A stretch of DNA of 34,481 nt from a bacterium (GTDB taxonomy: Bacteria; Fidelibacterota; Marinisomatia; Marinisomatales; UBA1611), in contig JABGWJ010000051.1 in assembly GCA_018645565.1 (NCBI GenBank), positions 1 through 34,481 on the forward strand, written 5' to 3'. Within the stretch, counting starts at the first letter, position 1, and each line of letters begins with the position of its first letter. Under the pieces are notes generated by a model that saw nothing but the letters and a program-made list of their open reading frames with translations, searched no databases and was not told the DNA's origin. Of the stretch, positions 7,373 to 15,697 are shown in pieces. The position numbers and the translations under genes were made by a program.

Positions 7373-9601
7373 ATGTTTGCAGAGGTATCGTTACCAATAT
7401 CTTCATTCCAAACATTTACATATTTAGTTCCTGAAAATCTAGAGAGCCAATCTTTAATTGGCTCAAGAGTTACCGTCCCCTTTGGTAATAGAAAAGTAAG
7501 TGGAGTCATAGTATCATTAATGGACAGCACTTCTTTTAGTGGTGAAGTTAAATCAATTTCTAGGTTTGATGATGATGCTCCGATTATTTCTCAAAATTTA
7601 TGGAAGTTGGTTAGATGGATAAGCCATTATTATATCACACCAATTGGAGTGGTATATAATACTGTGCTCTCATTTAACATATCAAAAAATTATATACCTC
7701 GTCAATCATGGTTCGTGAAAAATATTAGTGAAGATATAGATCTTTTATTAAAAAAAACATCTCCTAAGCAGTACCTTGTTTACAAAGCTATTCAACTATC
7801 TTCTCAGAAATATATTAAAGTATCTTCTTTTAAAAATATAAGCTCTAATCCTTTATCAATTTGTAAAGCACTCCAAAGCAAAGGGTGTATTGAGTTAGTA
7901 AAAAAAGATGATAGTCAAGGTGGGAATAGATTAACGTTTAATCCTGTAAAGAAAAAAATTTCTTATAATGAAGACCAGCTTAAGGTTATTGATAATATAA
8001 AATCTACTCTTAGGACTAAAAAGTTCAAATCAAATTTGTTGCATGGAGTCACAGGTAGCGGTAAGACAGAAATTTTTATTGAAGTCATTAAAACTGTAAT
8101 CAAAATGAAAAGATCAGCCATTATTTTAATTCCGGAAATTTCATTAACCCCTCAAATCGCAGGTAGATTTAAAGATGTATTCGGTCAGGACATTGCCTTG
8201 TGGCATTCTCAATTAACAAAATCTCAAAGGGCAAAAACTTGGAATGAAATAAATAATGGTGATTGTAAAATTGTCATAGGAGCTAGGAGTGCAGTTTTTT
8301 CACCAATAAAAAAATTAGGTTTAATTATCGTTGATGAGGAGCACGATTCCTCTTTCAAACAAGATTCTCCTTCGCCTAGATATCACGCGAGAGATGTTGC
8401 TATCATGCGAGCAAAAATCGAAGAGTGCGCTGTTATATTATCTAGCGCTACACCTAGTTTGGAAACATTTTATAATTATAAAAATTCCAAACATAGGTAT
8501 TTAAGTTTGCCAAAGAGATATGGCAAAGCTGTATATCCCACTGTAAAAGTTGTGGACTTAATTGATGAAAGTAAAGAAACGGGGAAATTCAATATAGTTA
8601 TATCTGGAACATTACAACGAAAAATAGAAGAAAAATTAAAAAACAAGGAGCAAGTATTGTTAATCCAGAATAGAAGAGGTCATTCCCCAACTATTAAATG
8701 TTCCGATTGTGGATCTATTGTTATGTGTTCTGCTTGTAAAACACCACTCACTTTTCATAAGTATGATAACAAACTGAAATGTCATATATGTGGATTTATA
8801 AGTAAAAAGATTTTAGATACTTGCAAAGATTGTATGAGCCAAAATTTTTTATATGTTGGAACTGGGACACAAAAAGTAGAGGACATTTTACAAGAAACCT
8901 TCCCAAATGCTAAAATATCAAGAGTCGATCATGATAGCACTAAAAAAGATGCGTCTGCAATGAAAATACTGCAATCATTTCTTGATGGGAAGGTCGATAT
9001 ATTAATAGGTACTCAAATGATAGCGAAAGGTTTAGATTTCCCAGGTATTACCTTAGTTGGAATAATTAATGCGGACCTAGGTCTTCATCTTCCTGACTTC
9101 AGATCTAGTGAGAGAACTTTTCAATTGATATATCAAGCGTCAGGGAGAGCAGGAAGAGGTCAAAAAAAAGGAGAGGTCATTATTCAGACATACGATAAAG
9201 ACAACGCAGTTATCCAAGCGGCATCTAGACTCAATTTAGAAAAATATTATGAGGACATGTTAGATGATAGGCAGTCGCTTAACTATCCACCTTATAGTTG
9301 GGTTGCAAAAATTGAATTTATTGGATCAAATCCAAAATCTGTTTTTTCATTATCAAATAAAATCCGTAATAATTTAATGAATCCATATAAAGGGCTTGAA
9401 ATATTAGGCCCCGCACCCTGTTTCAAAGAAAAAGTAAATAATAAGTATAGATTTCAAATTATATTAAAATCATCGAAAAAGTATGATGTAAATAGCAATA
9501 AGCTACATTCTTTTGTTAGTCAAAACTTTGTCAAGTATAACAAAACAATTCCAGGTTCAAATAAAATTCACATTCATATTGACCCAATTACAATGATATG
9601 A
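7373..9601 (+). CDS. priA: Primosomal replication restart helicase PriA
   Basis: PriA recognises stalled forks and D-loops and reloads the replisome. It is a 3'-5' SF2 helicase. The order is an N-terminal fork-binding domain (1-110), a winged-helix region (about 120-190), Walker A GVTGSGKT at 225-232, DEEH at 321-324, eight zinc-binding Cys (443, 446, 452, 455, 470, 473, 484, 487), the GTGTQKVEDIL motif, and helicase motifs V/VI ending QASGRAGRG. The 742 aa are full length. No Shine-Dalgarno is obvious. The stop codon overlaps the next ATG (ATGA), coupling it to an unrelated outer-membrane protein gene. Confidence 0.97.
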   Translation: MFAEVSLPISSFQTFTYLVPENLESQSLIGSRVTVPFGNRKVSGVIVSLMDSTSFSGEVKSISRFDDDAPIISQNLWKLVRWISHYYITPIGVVYNTVLSFNISKNYIPRQSWFVKNISEDIDLLLKKTSPKQYLVYKAIQLSSQKYIKVSSFKNISSNPLSICKALQSKGCIELVKKDDSQGGNRLTFNPVKKKISYNEDQLKVIDNIKSTLRTKKFKSNLLHGVTGSGKTEIFIEVIKTVIKMKRSAIILIPEISLTPQIAGRFKDVFGQDIALWHSQLTKSQRAKTWNEINNGDCKIVIGARSAVFSPIKKLGLIIVDEEHDSSFKQDSPSPRYHARDVAIMRAKIEECAVILSSATPSLETFYNYKNSKHRYLSLPKRYGKAVYPTVKVVDLIDESKETGKFNIVISGTLQRKIEEKLKNKEQVLLIQNRRGHSPTIKCSDCGSIVMCSACKTPLTFHKYDNKLKCHICGFISKKILDTCKDCMSQNFLYVGTGTQKVEDILQETFPNAKISRVDHDSTKKDASAMKILQSFLDGKVDILIGTQMIAKGLDFPGITLVGIINADLGLHLPDFRSSERTFQLIYQASGRAGRGQKKGEVIIQTYDKDNAVIQAASRLNLEKYYEDMLDDRQSLNYPPYSWVAKIEFIGSNPKSVFSLSNKIRNNLMNPYKGLEILGPAPCFKEKVNNKYRFQIILKSSKKYDVNSNKLHSFVSQNFVKYNKTIPGSNKIHIHIDPITMI

Positions 9602-10494
9602 AAATAGCGCTAGGATTGATATTAATAGCATCTTTATTTGCGAATGAAAATCGACCTGGTTTGTCTACCTGGTTTTCTGCCTCTGAACTATCTCGTGCTG
9701 GAGGGGGTAAGTTTTTAATGACGCCAAACTCAAGAAATGTAAATATGATAGCGTCTGTTAAAAATCAATCTTTCTCAACTTCATTTATTTTTTATCCAGC
9801 GGGTATTCAAGCACAATCTGCTTCATTGATTTACCCAAAGAATGATAAAATTATGATTACATCAATAAACCATATATCCTACGGAACTTTCAATGGTTAT
9901 GATGAAAATGCTCAAAAAACAGAAAACTACACTGCTAGCGATACATGGATTAGGTTAGGCTATTCAAAGGCATCAAAATCAATACCAGTAAGTTTTGGTA
10001 TTTCAAACCAGATATATATTTCTAAACTCGAAAACCATAATTCTACTTCAGTATACTCCTCTTTTGGTATTATTTGGAATTTGGATAAATACAATTTAGA
10101 TATTGGAGGAAGGATTAAAGACATCCTTTTAATTCACAAAAGTACAGATATACGTGCTAGCGATAATTCATTAGAGATAGAAATGGGATTTTGTAAAAAG
10201 TTAACCTACCTACCTTTAAAGCTTTCAATAGATTGTATAATTAGCAATGATTTAAGACCTAAAGATTATTTTATAAGTGGAGTTTTTACAATTTCTAAAA
10301 ATATTTATTTGACTATAGGTACATCTACAAGAAAATATAGCCAAAACACAGAGCAAAACCTAACAAGCACAATTTTTGGCTCAAGCGGTCTTGGAGTCAA
10401 TTATAAAAACAAAGATCTTACAATAGGATATGGTTTGTATTTCTATGGTACGGGAGGTTTCTCAAATGGATTAGATTTAACTATAAATTTTTAA
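9598..10494 (+). CDS. PorV/PorQ-family (UPF0164-like) outer-membrane beta-barrel protein
   Basis: The protein is a predicted outer-membrane barrel of 298 aa. A short hydrophobic leader (about residues 1-15) is followed by GLSTWFSASELSRAGGGK, resembling the N-terminal plug region of PorV/PorQ proteins. The stretch SYGTFNGYDENAQ then SASDT-like YTASDTWIRLGYS matches the PorQ-type strand-turn pattern (GTFDG.DE). The remainder alternates polar and hydrophobic residues with aromatic strand ends, and it finishes LDLTINF, a terminal-Phe barrel end. PorV, PorQ and FadL share a fold; known roles are in type IX secretion or hydrophobic substrate passage. It overlaps priA by 4 nt and the following lipase by 1 nt. 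Exact role unknown. Confidence 0.7.
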   Translation: MKIALGLILIASLFANENRPGLSTWFSASELSRAGGGKFLMTPNSRNVNMIASVKNQSFSTSFIFYPAGIQAQSASLIYPKNDKIMITSINHISYGTFNGYDENAQKTENYTASDTWIRLGYSKASKSIPVSFGISNQIYISKLENHNSTSVYSSFGIIWNLDKYNLDIGGRIKDILLIHKSTDIRASDNSLEIEMGFCKKLTYLPLKLSIDCIISNDLRPKDYFISGVFTISKNIYLTIGTSTRKYSQNTEQNLTSTIFGSSGLGVNYKNKDLTIGYGLYFYGTGGFSNGLDLTINF

Positions 10495-11696
10495 TGAAAA
10501 AAATTATAGTTTATCTAATCCTCAGTAATATTTTATTTGCTCAAAATAAATACCCCATAGTTTTAATTCATGGCTTTTTTGGCTGGGGCAATAATGAAAT
10601 GGGAGATTATCGATATTGGGGTGGTAAAAAAGACATTCAAAAAATGTTAGAGGAGAAAGGGTTTAAGGTATTTAATGTTTCAGTTGGCCCAATATCTTCA
10701 AACTGGGATAGAGCCGTGGAGGTGTATTATCAGTTAAAAGGTGGGCAAGTAGATTATGGGCTTAATCATTCTAAAAAATATGGTCTTGAACAAAGGCCAA
10801 TAGATAAAATTTACAATGGCTTATATCCTGAATGGAGCAGTGAAAATCCGGTTCATCTAGTTGGACATAGTATGGGAGGGCAGACAGCAAGAATGCTTCA
10901 ATATTTATTAGAAAATGAAATTTTTATTGACGATAGTTTGGCTTTTATAGAGGACTCAGACTTGTTGGGCAAGTCTAAAGAAGGTTGGGTGTCTAGCATT
11001 ACTTCTTTGGCAACGCCACACGATGGAAGTACTTTGACCGATATAGTTACGAAGACTTTTCCTTTTATTCAGTATTTCATTGGTGTTGCTGGAGTGGTTG
11101 GAACAAATTTTTATGATTTTGATCTTAGTCAGTGGAACATAAATCGAAAAGATAATGAAAACTGGTATAATTATGTTCAAAGAATGCGGAGTCATAATGC
11201 ATGGGGCACAAAGAATATAAGCTCTTGGGATTTAAGTTTAGATGGCGCCTCAGAACTAAACAGTTTTTTAAATGCGAGCCCAGATGTTTATTATTTCTCT
11301 TATTCATTTTCAGCTACTTCTAAAGATGAAGAAACGGGTTATCATGTACCAAATAAAGATGTTTTCCTATTAATTCGTTCAAGAGCTAAACTTTTAGGCT
11401 CAAGAGTAGTATTTACTAGCAATGGAAATGAAACAGATTCTACGTGGTGGGAGAATGATGGTATAGTTAATTCCAGATCTATGAACGGGCCAACCACTGG
11501 ACAAAATGGTGCAGATACAATAGTTAATTATGATCAATCCGTTCCTATTATTCAAGGGCAGTGGTATACCTTCGAACCAATAAATTTAGACCACTATCAA
11601 AGTGTTGGGCATATGCTTCCTAAAGGGAAAAGAAAATTTTTAGATTCTATCTATATTAATCATGCACAGTTATTATGGTCTCTCCCCGAATACTAG
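10494..11696 (+). CDS. Secreted triacylglycerol lipase, staphylococcal/Geobacillus (family I.5/I.6) type
   Basis: It hydrolyses long-chain triglycerides or related esters outside the cytoplasm. A signal peptide (MKKIIVYLILSNILFAQ) leads straight into the lipase fold: PIVLIHGFFGWG oxyanion region (21-32), nucleophile S126 in GHSMGG, D322 in ENDGIVN and H367 in LDHYQSVG. It follows Geobacillus L1 lipase closely (YWGG, GPISSNWDRA, TPHDGST, SMNGP). Of the four Zn ligands known there, D72, H92 and D246 are retained but the last His of the HxxxxxH pair is Leu98. It is 400 aa with no type IX sorting domain. Its ATG overlaps the barrel gene's stop. Substrate is not predictable. Confidence 0.9.
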   Translation: MKKIIVYLILSNILFAQNKYPIVLIHGFFGWGNNEMGDYRYWGGKKDIQKMLEEKGFKVFNVSVGPISSNWDRAVEVYYQLKGGQVDYGLNHSKKYGLEQRPIDKIYNGLYPEWSSENPVHLVGHSMGGQTARMLQYLLENEIFIDDSLAFIEDSDLLGKSKEGWVSSITSLATPHDGSTLTDIVTKTFPFIQYFIGVAGVVGTNFYDFDLSQWNINRKDNENWYNYVQRMRSHNAWGTKNISSWDLSLDGASELNSFLNASPDVYYFSYSFSATSKDEETGYHVPNKDVFLLIRSRAKLLGSRVVFTSNGNETDSTWWENDGIVNSRSMNGPTTGQNGADTIVNYDQSVPIIQGQWYTFEPINLDHYQSVGHMLPKGKRKFLDSIYINHAQLLWSLPEY

Positions 11697-11718
11697 TGTG
11701 CTTATAATTTATTTTTAT

Positions 11719-11731
11719 TTGTAATATACAA
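11719..11731 (+). promoter_or_regulatory. Candidate operator dyad upstream of the MarR-type gene
   Basis: TTGTA-ATA-TACAA is a perfect 5-bp inverted repeat with a 3-nt centre, ending 2 nt before the ATG of the MarR-family gene in a 37-nt gap. MarR proteins commonly bind short A+T-rich dyads at their own promoters, so autoregulation is plausible. Such a short palindrome could occur by chance in this base composition. Confidence 0.3.
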
Positions 11732-11733
11732 CT

Positions 11734-12156
11734 ATGAATCATGGTGAATTTCTTATATCGTTTTTGATCGACCTTCAACGAATTTTTAGAACAGAAGTTG
11801 TCCCTAAAGATTTGCCATATAGTCAAGTGCAGGCAATTGTCATAATCCCTAGCGACGGTATTGAAATGTCAGAATTATCGTGGACATTGGGTTTAGATAA
11901 TAGTACTGTCACTAGATTGATTGAGCGATTAGAGGTCAAGGGTTTTGTTAAAAGAACAAAAAACAAGTCTGACAAGCGGTCAATTATTGTATCTTTAAAA
12001 AGGAAAGGGATGAGTATCCAAAAAAATGTTGAAAAAAAATTAGATGAAGTTGGAAAACAAATATTTTTTGAAACTAGCCAAAGTCAAAAAGAAATTTCTT
12101 TAGAAAATTTATCATCTTTTCAATGGGAATTGCGAAAAACTTTCTTAAAAAGGTAA
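11734..12156 (+). CDS. MarR-family winged-helix transcriptional regulator
   Basis: This is a dimeric DNA-binding regulator of the MarR type, often ligand- or redox-responsive. In its 140 residues the winged helix is clear: ELSWTLGLDNSTVTRLIERLE (about 49-69) holds the recognition helix, followed by KGFVKR and the wing KSDKRSIIVSLKRKG. Flanking helices would form the dimer interface. There are no cysteines, so a thiol-based redox switch is unlikely. It lies just downstream of the lipase and 9 nt upstream of mutY. Targets cannot be read from sequence; a dyad directly upstream suggests autoregulation. Confidence 0.85.
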   Translation: MNHGEFLISFLIDLQRIFRTEVVPKDLPYSQVQAIVIIPSDGIEMSELSWTLGLDNSTVTRLIERLEVKGFVKRTKNKSDKRSIIVSLKRKGMSIQKNVEKKLDEVGKQIFFETSQSQKEISLENLSSFQWELRKTFLKR

Positions 12157-12164
12157 AAATTAAT

Positions 12165-13220
12165 ATGTCAGAATTATCCACACTATTGCTTGAGTGGTTT
12201 GATTTAAATAAGAGAGGATTGCCTTTTCGAAAAAACAATAAACCCTATGATGTTTGGGTTTCAGAAATAATGTTACAACAAACTAAAGTTGATACCGTCA
12301 TCCCCTATTACAATGCTTGGATGAAAAAATTTCCTAATATCGAATCTGTTTCTGAGGCTTCTGAAGAAAGTGTTTTAAAGTCATGGGAAGGGTTAGGCTA
12401 TTATTCAAGATCTAGAAATTTTCATAAAGCAGCAAAAATCATTATAAAGAATTTTAATTCAAAAATACCTGAGTCATGGGATGACTTTAGACTTCTTCCT
12501 GGAGTTGGAGATTATACAGCAGGTGCAGTTCTTTCGATTGCATTTAATAAATCTTATGTGGCTGTTGATGGTAATGTTAAAAGAGTTATGGCTAGGCTCA
12601 CATCTAGGAAAAAACTAAGTCAACATAATTTGAGATTTATTAAGTCTAAGCTTTTAAAATTTATGGACAAAAATCGTGCGGGAGATTTCAATCAAGCAAT
12701 GATGGAACTAGGCGCATGCGTCTGTTTACCAAGAAATCCAAAATGTGAACAGTGTCCAATAAATAAAATTTGCAATGCATATATATCTGGGAAACCAACT
12801 GAATACCCTGCTAAAGTAGTAAAAAAAACGATTCCTTCTCATATTTTTGTTGGAGGTCTAATTAGAGTTGGCAATAAAATTCTAATCCAAAAAAGAGAAG
12901 AAAAAATGCTAAACGGGTTATGGGAAATACCGATGAAAAAAATTAATGATCAAAAAAATTTAACAAAAGATTTTAAAAACTTCATCTTTAATAAATATGG
13001 TATAACAGTAAAAATAAATAAAGTCTTTTCAGCGATAAAGCACTCTTATTCACATTTTAATATGAAATTAATTGTTATTGATTGTGAAAAAACTACCAGT
13101 ATTGTGAAAAAAAAGAACATGTATTCTTGGATTGAAAAAAACCAAATTAATAATTATCCTTTTCATAAAGTGAATCATAAAGTTTTCTCATTATTCAAAA
13201 AAAAAACTTGGAATGTTTAG
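12165..13220 (+). CDS. mutY: A/G-specific adenine DNA glycosylase MutY
   Basis: MutY removes adenine mispaired with 8-oxoguanine or G. The frame is open from ATG 12123, inside the MarR gene, but I chose ATG 12165 because it directly precedes the family N-terminus (LLEWFDLNKRGLPFR) and has AAAGG upstream. Catalytic residues are E34 in SEIMLQQT and D135 in AVDGNV. The helix-hairpin-helix is LLPGVGDYTAG (110-120). The 4Fe-4S ligands are C187, C194, C197 and C203. Residues about 225-351 form the NUDIX-like 8-oxoG recognition domain. The 351-aa length is typical. The 3' end overlaps the acyltransferase gene by 8 nt. Confidence 0.95.
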   Translation: MSELSTLLLEWFDLNKRGLPFRKNNKPYDVWVSEIMLQQTKVDTVIPYYNAWMKKFPNIESVSEASEESVLKSWEGLGYYSRSRNFHKAAKIIIKNFNSKIPESWDDFRLLPGVGDYTAGAVLSIAFNKSYVAVDGNVKRVMARLTSRKKLSQHNLRFIKSKLLKFMDKNRAGDFNQAMMELGACVCLPRNPKCEQCPINKICNAYISGKPTEYPAKVVKKTIPSHIFVGGLIRVGNKILIQKREEKMLNGLWEIPMKKINDQKNLTKDFKNFIFNKYGITVKINKVFSAIKHSYSHFNMKLIVIDCEKTTSIVKKKNMYSWIEKNQINNYPFHKVNHKVFSLFKKKTWNV

Positions 13221-13920
13221 AACGGTAGTTTCGTTAATTCTTTGGCCGATATGGTTTTTGTACTTAATTGCTATTCTTCCTATTTTTCTACTATTTACTT
13301 TAATTTCTGATAGAAAGTATTTTCATTATTTTTTAAGGCCAATGTGTTATTTCTTTTGTCTTCTTGGAGGTCAGTTAGTTAAAAGAACAGGGTCTATTCC
13401 AGATGCTAAAAATGGACCTTATTTATATTTAATTAATCATCAATCTCTTTTTGACCACTTTGTGATAGGATGTTATATCAATCATTATGTTACGGCTATT
13501 GCTAAGCAGGAACATTTTTCGTACCCCCTTTGGGGTCAGGTTGCGAAATCATATGGAATAATTCCGATAAACAGAAAAAACATCAAAAAAGCATTATCCA
13601 GTTTAAAGGTCGCGGAAGATGCAATTTTAAAAGATAAAGTATCTATCTTGATGTTCCCTGAAGGCACGAGATCTATTGATGGGAACTTAGGTGTTTTTAA
13701 AAAAGGCGCATTTCATATAGCCAAGAATACGGGAGTTAAAATTGTACCTGTAATTATTGATGGCGCGTATAAGGCAAAAAGTAAATCTGATTGGAGATTA
13801 AGCTTAGGAACAATTAATATCCATTTTTCTAATATTATTAATAACGATAGATATAACGATATTACCGTAGAAGGCATAAGAGATTACACGCGAAATAAAT
13901 TTGAAGAATATGTAGATTAG
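13213..13920 (+). CDS. 1-acyl-sn-glycerol-3-phosphate acyltransferase (PlsC family)
   Basis: PlsC-type enzymes transfer an acyl group to lysophosphatidate (or a related lysolipid) at the inner membrane. A hydrophobic N-terminal segment (about 7-32) is followed by catalytic NHQSLFD with H76 and D81, IPINR (117-121), the substrate-binding FPEGTRS (148-154), and VKIVPVIIDG. The 235-aa length fits. It overlaps mutY by 8 nt (13213-13220), so the genes are translationally linked though functionally unrelated. Whether it is the main PlsC or an accessory lysophospholipid acyltransferase cannot be decided from this window. Confidence 0.9.
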   Translation: MFRTVVSLILWPIWFLYLIAILPIFLLFTLISDRKYFHYFLRPMCYFFCLLGGQLVKRTGSIPDAKNGPYLYLINHQSLFDHFVIGCYINHYVTAIAKQEHFSYPLWGQVAKSYGIIPINRKNIKKALSSLKVAEDAILKDKVSILMFPEGTRSIDGNLGVFKKGAFHIAKNTGVKIVPVIIDGAYKAKSKSDWRLSLGTINIHFSNIINNDRYNDITVEGIRDYTRNKFEEYVD

Positions 13921-13927
13921 TTACATT

Positions 13928-14329
13928 ATGAATTTACTGAATTTTAGTAATATCCAAATAAGTCAGATTTTAGTATCAATTTATTTTTCCATAGTATTTT
14001 ATCAATCAAGCATCGATAAAATTATTGATAAGGAAAATAATATTATTTTCTTTAATGAGCATTTTAAAAACACCTTCATTAAGAATTTTATTCCTATGCT
14101 ATTAACTAGCCTGGGATTATTTGAGTTTTTTGTTGCATCACTAAATACGTTTGGTATTTTTTATAGCTTGATTTATTCGGATTTAACTTTCATTTTTTAT
14201 GGACTGCTTTCGTGCAGTGTCGTATTGCTGATGTTGCTGTTTGGACAACGTCTAGCTAAAGATTATGTTGGTGCTGCTGACATTACTATATATTTTATTT
14301 TGTGTATTATTACTATAATGAGTTTTTAG
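13928..14329 (+). CDS. DoxX-like four-helix membrane protein
   Basis: This 133-residue integral membrane protein has four hydrophobic segments (about 10-27, 53-77, 82-105 and 115-132). The pattern YQSSIDKIIDKENNI before the second helix and LLFGQRLAKDYVGAADI before the last matches a DoxX/DoxD-like subfamily common in Bacteroidota. DoxX relatives appear in quinone-linked sulfur oxidation and in a thiol-redox complex, but this subfamily has no assigned reaction. It sits 7 nt after the acyltransferase and 15 nt before bleomycin hydrolase. Assigned by recall of the motif pattern, not by search. Confidence 0.68.
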   Translation: MNLLNFSNIQISQILVSIYFSIVFYQSSIDKIIDKENNIIFFNEHFKNTFIKNFIPMLLTSLGLFEFFVASLNTFGIFYSLIYSDLTFIFYGLLSCSVVLLMLLFGQRLAKDYVGAADITIYFILCIITIMSF

Positions 14330-14344
14330 ATAAGGATAATTAAA

Positions 14345-15688
14345 ATGAATAAATCACTCACTTTAAAGATGATTGAGTCATATCAGCAGAGCTGCGAAAC
14401 TGATTCAAAACTAAAACTATCTCGCAATGCAGCTACTCAGAACGAGATTACAGATTTAGCAATGGATTGGAATCAGTTTAGAAAAATAGACCATTCTTTT
14501 TCAAATACAATCTCTGGTGAAATGAAAATAACAAACCAAAAATCAAGTGGTCGATGTTGGGGGTTTGCGGGTTTAAATCTTTTCAGAATTTATTTGGGAA
14601 GGAAACACAATATTCGCAATTTCGAATTTTCTCAAACATATTTTATGTTTTGGGATAAATTAGAAAAATCTAATTATTTTTTGAACAGCATAATTCAGAC
14701 TGCTGAAAGTTCATCTGATAGTCGCATAATAATGCATCTTTTAGAAAGTCCAATTCAAGATGGTGGGCAATGGGATATGTGGGTAAATCTAATAAATAAG
14801 TATGGTGTAGTTCCAAAATCTGAGATGCCAGAGACTTATCAATCTAGTCAATCGATGAGGATGAATCGTATGATTACTAGAAAACTTAGAGAGTTCGCAA
14901 AAGAATTAAGATATTTAATTAAAAACAATATTAATAATGAAGACTTATATGAATTAAAGAATCAAATGATTTCAACAGTATATAAGATGTTAGTAATTCA
15001 TTTAGGAGAACCTCCAAATAATTTTAATTGGCAGACTAGAGATAAAAAGAAAAATTTTATGCGATTTGAAGATTTAACACCACAATCATTCTTTAAAGAT
15101 CATGTTTCTATCGACCTTAGTAATTTGATTTGTTTAATTAATTGTCCGATGTCAGATAAAAAGTATAAAGATATTTATAGTGTTAAATATCTTGGTAATG
15201 TTATTGAAGGTCAGCCCATAAGATATCTAAATGTTGAAATAGACATTTTAAAAAAGGCTGCCATTGAATCAATTAAAAATGATGACCCAGTATGGTTTGG
15301 TTGTGATGTGGGTAAATATTTACATCGGTCACATGGTGTAATGGATACTAATTTATTCGATTTTGATCTGTTTTACGGGACAAAATTTTCTCTGGATAAA
15401 GCTAGCCGATTAGAATATGGTGAGAGCAAAATGACTCACGCAATGTTATTCACCGGCGTAGACCTAGACTCAAAAGGAGTACCTCAAAAATGGAGAGTTG
15501 AAAACAGTTGGGGCGATAGAAATGGAGAAAAAGGGTTTTATATAATGTCTGACGAATGGTTTGATGAATACCTATATGAAATCGTCGTAAATAAAAGATA
15601 TTTACAAGATGAATACGTAAAACTTTATGAAGAAAAAGAAGCCAAACTATTGCCGCCATGGGATCCTATGGGCGCTTTAGCAAAATAA
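14345..15688 (+). CDS. Bleomycin hydrolase / aminopeptidase C (peptidase family C1B)
   Basis: This cytosolic papain-fold aminopeptidase normally forms a hexameric barrel. Catalytic C71 sits in NQKSSGRCWGFAGLN, H365 in KMTHAMLFTG and N387 in VENSWGD. The 447-residue length matches PepC/BLMH. The C-terminus WDPMGALAK is nearly identical to the yeast and mammalian bleomycin hydrolase tail, which lies in the active-site cleft, restricts activity to N-terminal residues and in yeast loses its last Lys by self-processing. There is no signal peptide. ATAAGGATAATT before the ATG is the ribosome-binding region. It probably trims peptides to amino acids. Confidence 0.93.
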   Translation: MNKSLTLKMIESYQQSCETDSKLKLSRNAATQNEITDLAMDWNQFRKIDHSFSNTISGEMKITNQKSSGRCWGFAGLNLFRIYLGRKHNIRNFEFSQTYFMFWDKLEKSNYFLNSIIQTAESSSDSRIIMHLLESPIQDGGQWDMWVNLINKYGVVPKSEMPETYQSSQSMRMNRMITRKLREFAKELRYLIKNNINNEDLYELKNQMISTVYKMLVIHLGEPPNNFNWQTRDKKKNFMRFEDLTPQSFFKDHVSIDLSNLICLINCPMSDKKYKDIYSVKYLGNVIEGQPIRYLNVEIDILKKAAIESIKNDDPVWFGCDVGKYLHRSHGVMDTNLFDFDLFYGTKFSLDKASRLEYGESKMTHAMLFTGVDLDSKGVPQKWRVENSWGDRNGEKGFYIMSDEWFDEYLYEIVVNKRYLQDEYVKLYEEKEAKLLPPWDPMGALAK

Positions 15689-15697
15689 CGAATTATT

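Noticed and set aside
12123-12164. Longer MutY with a start inside the MarR gene
   Set aside because: The extra 14 residues are not part of MutY and simply re-read the end of the MarR coding sequence in another frame; ATG 12165 is better placed.
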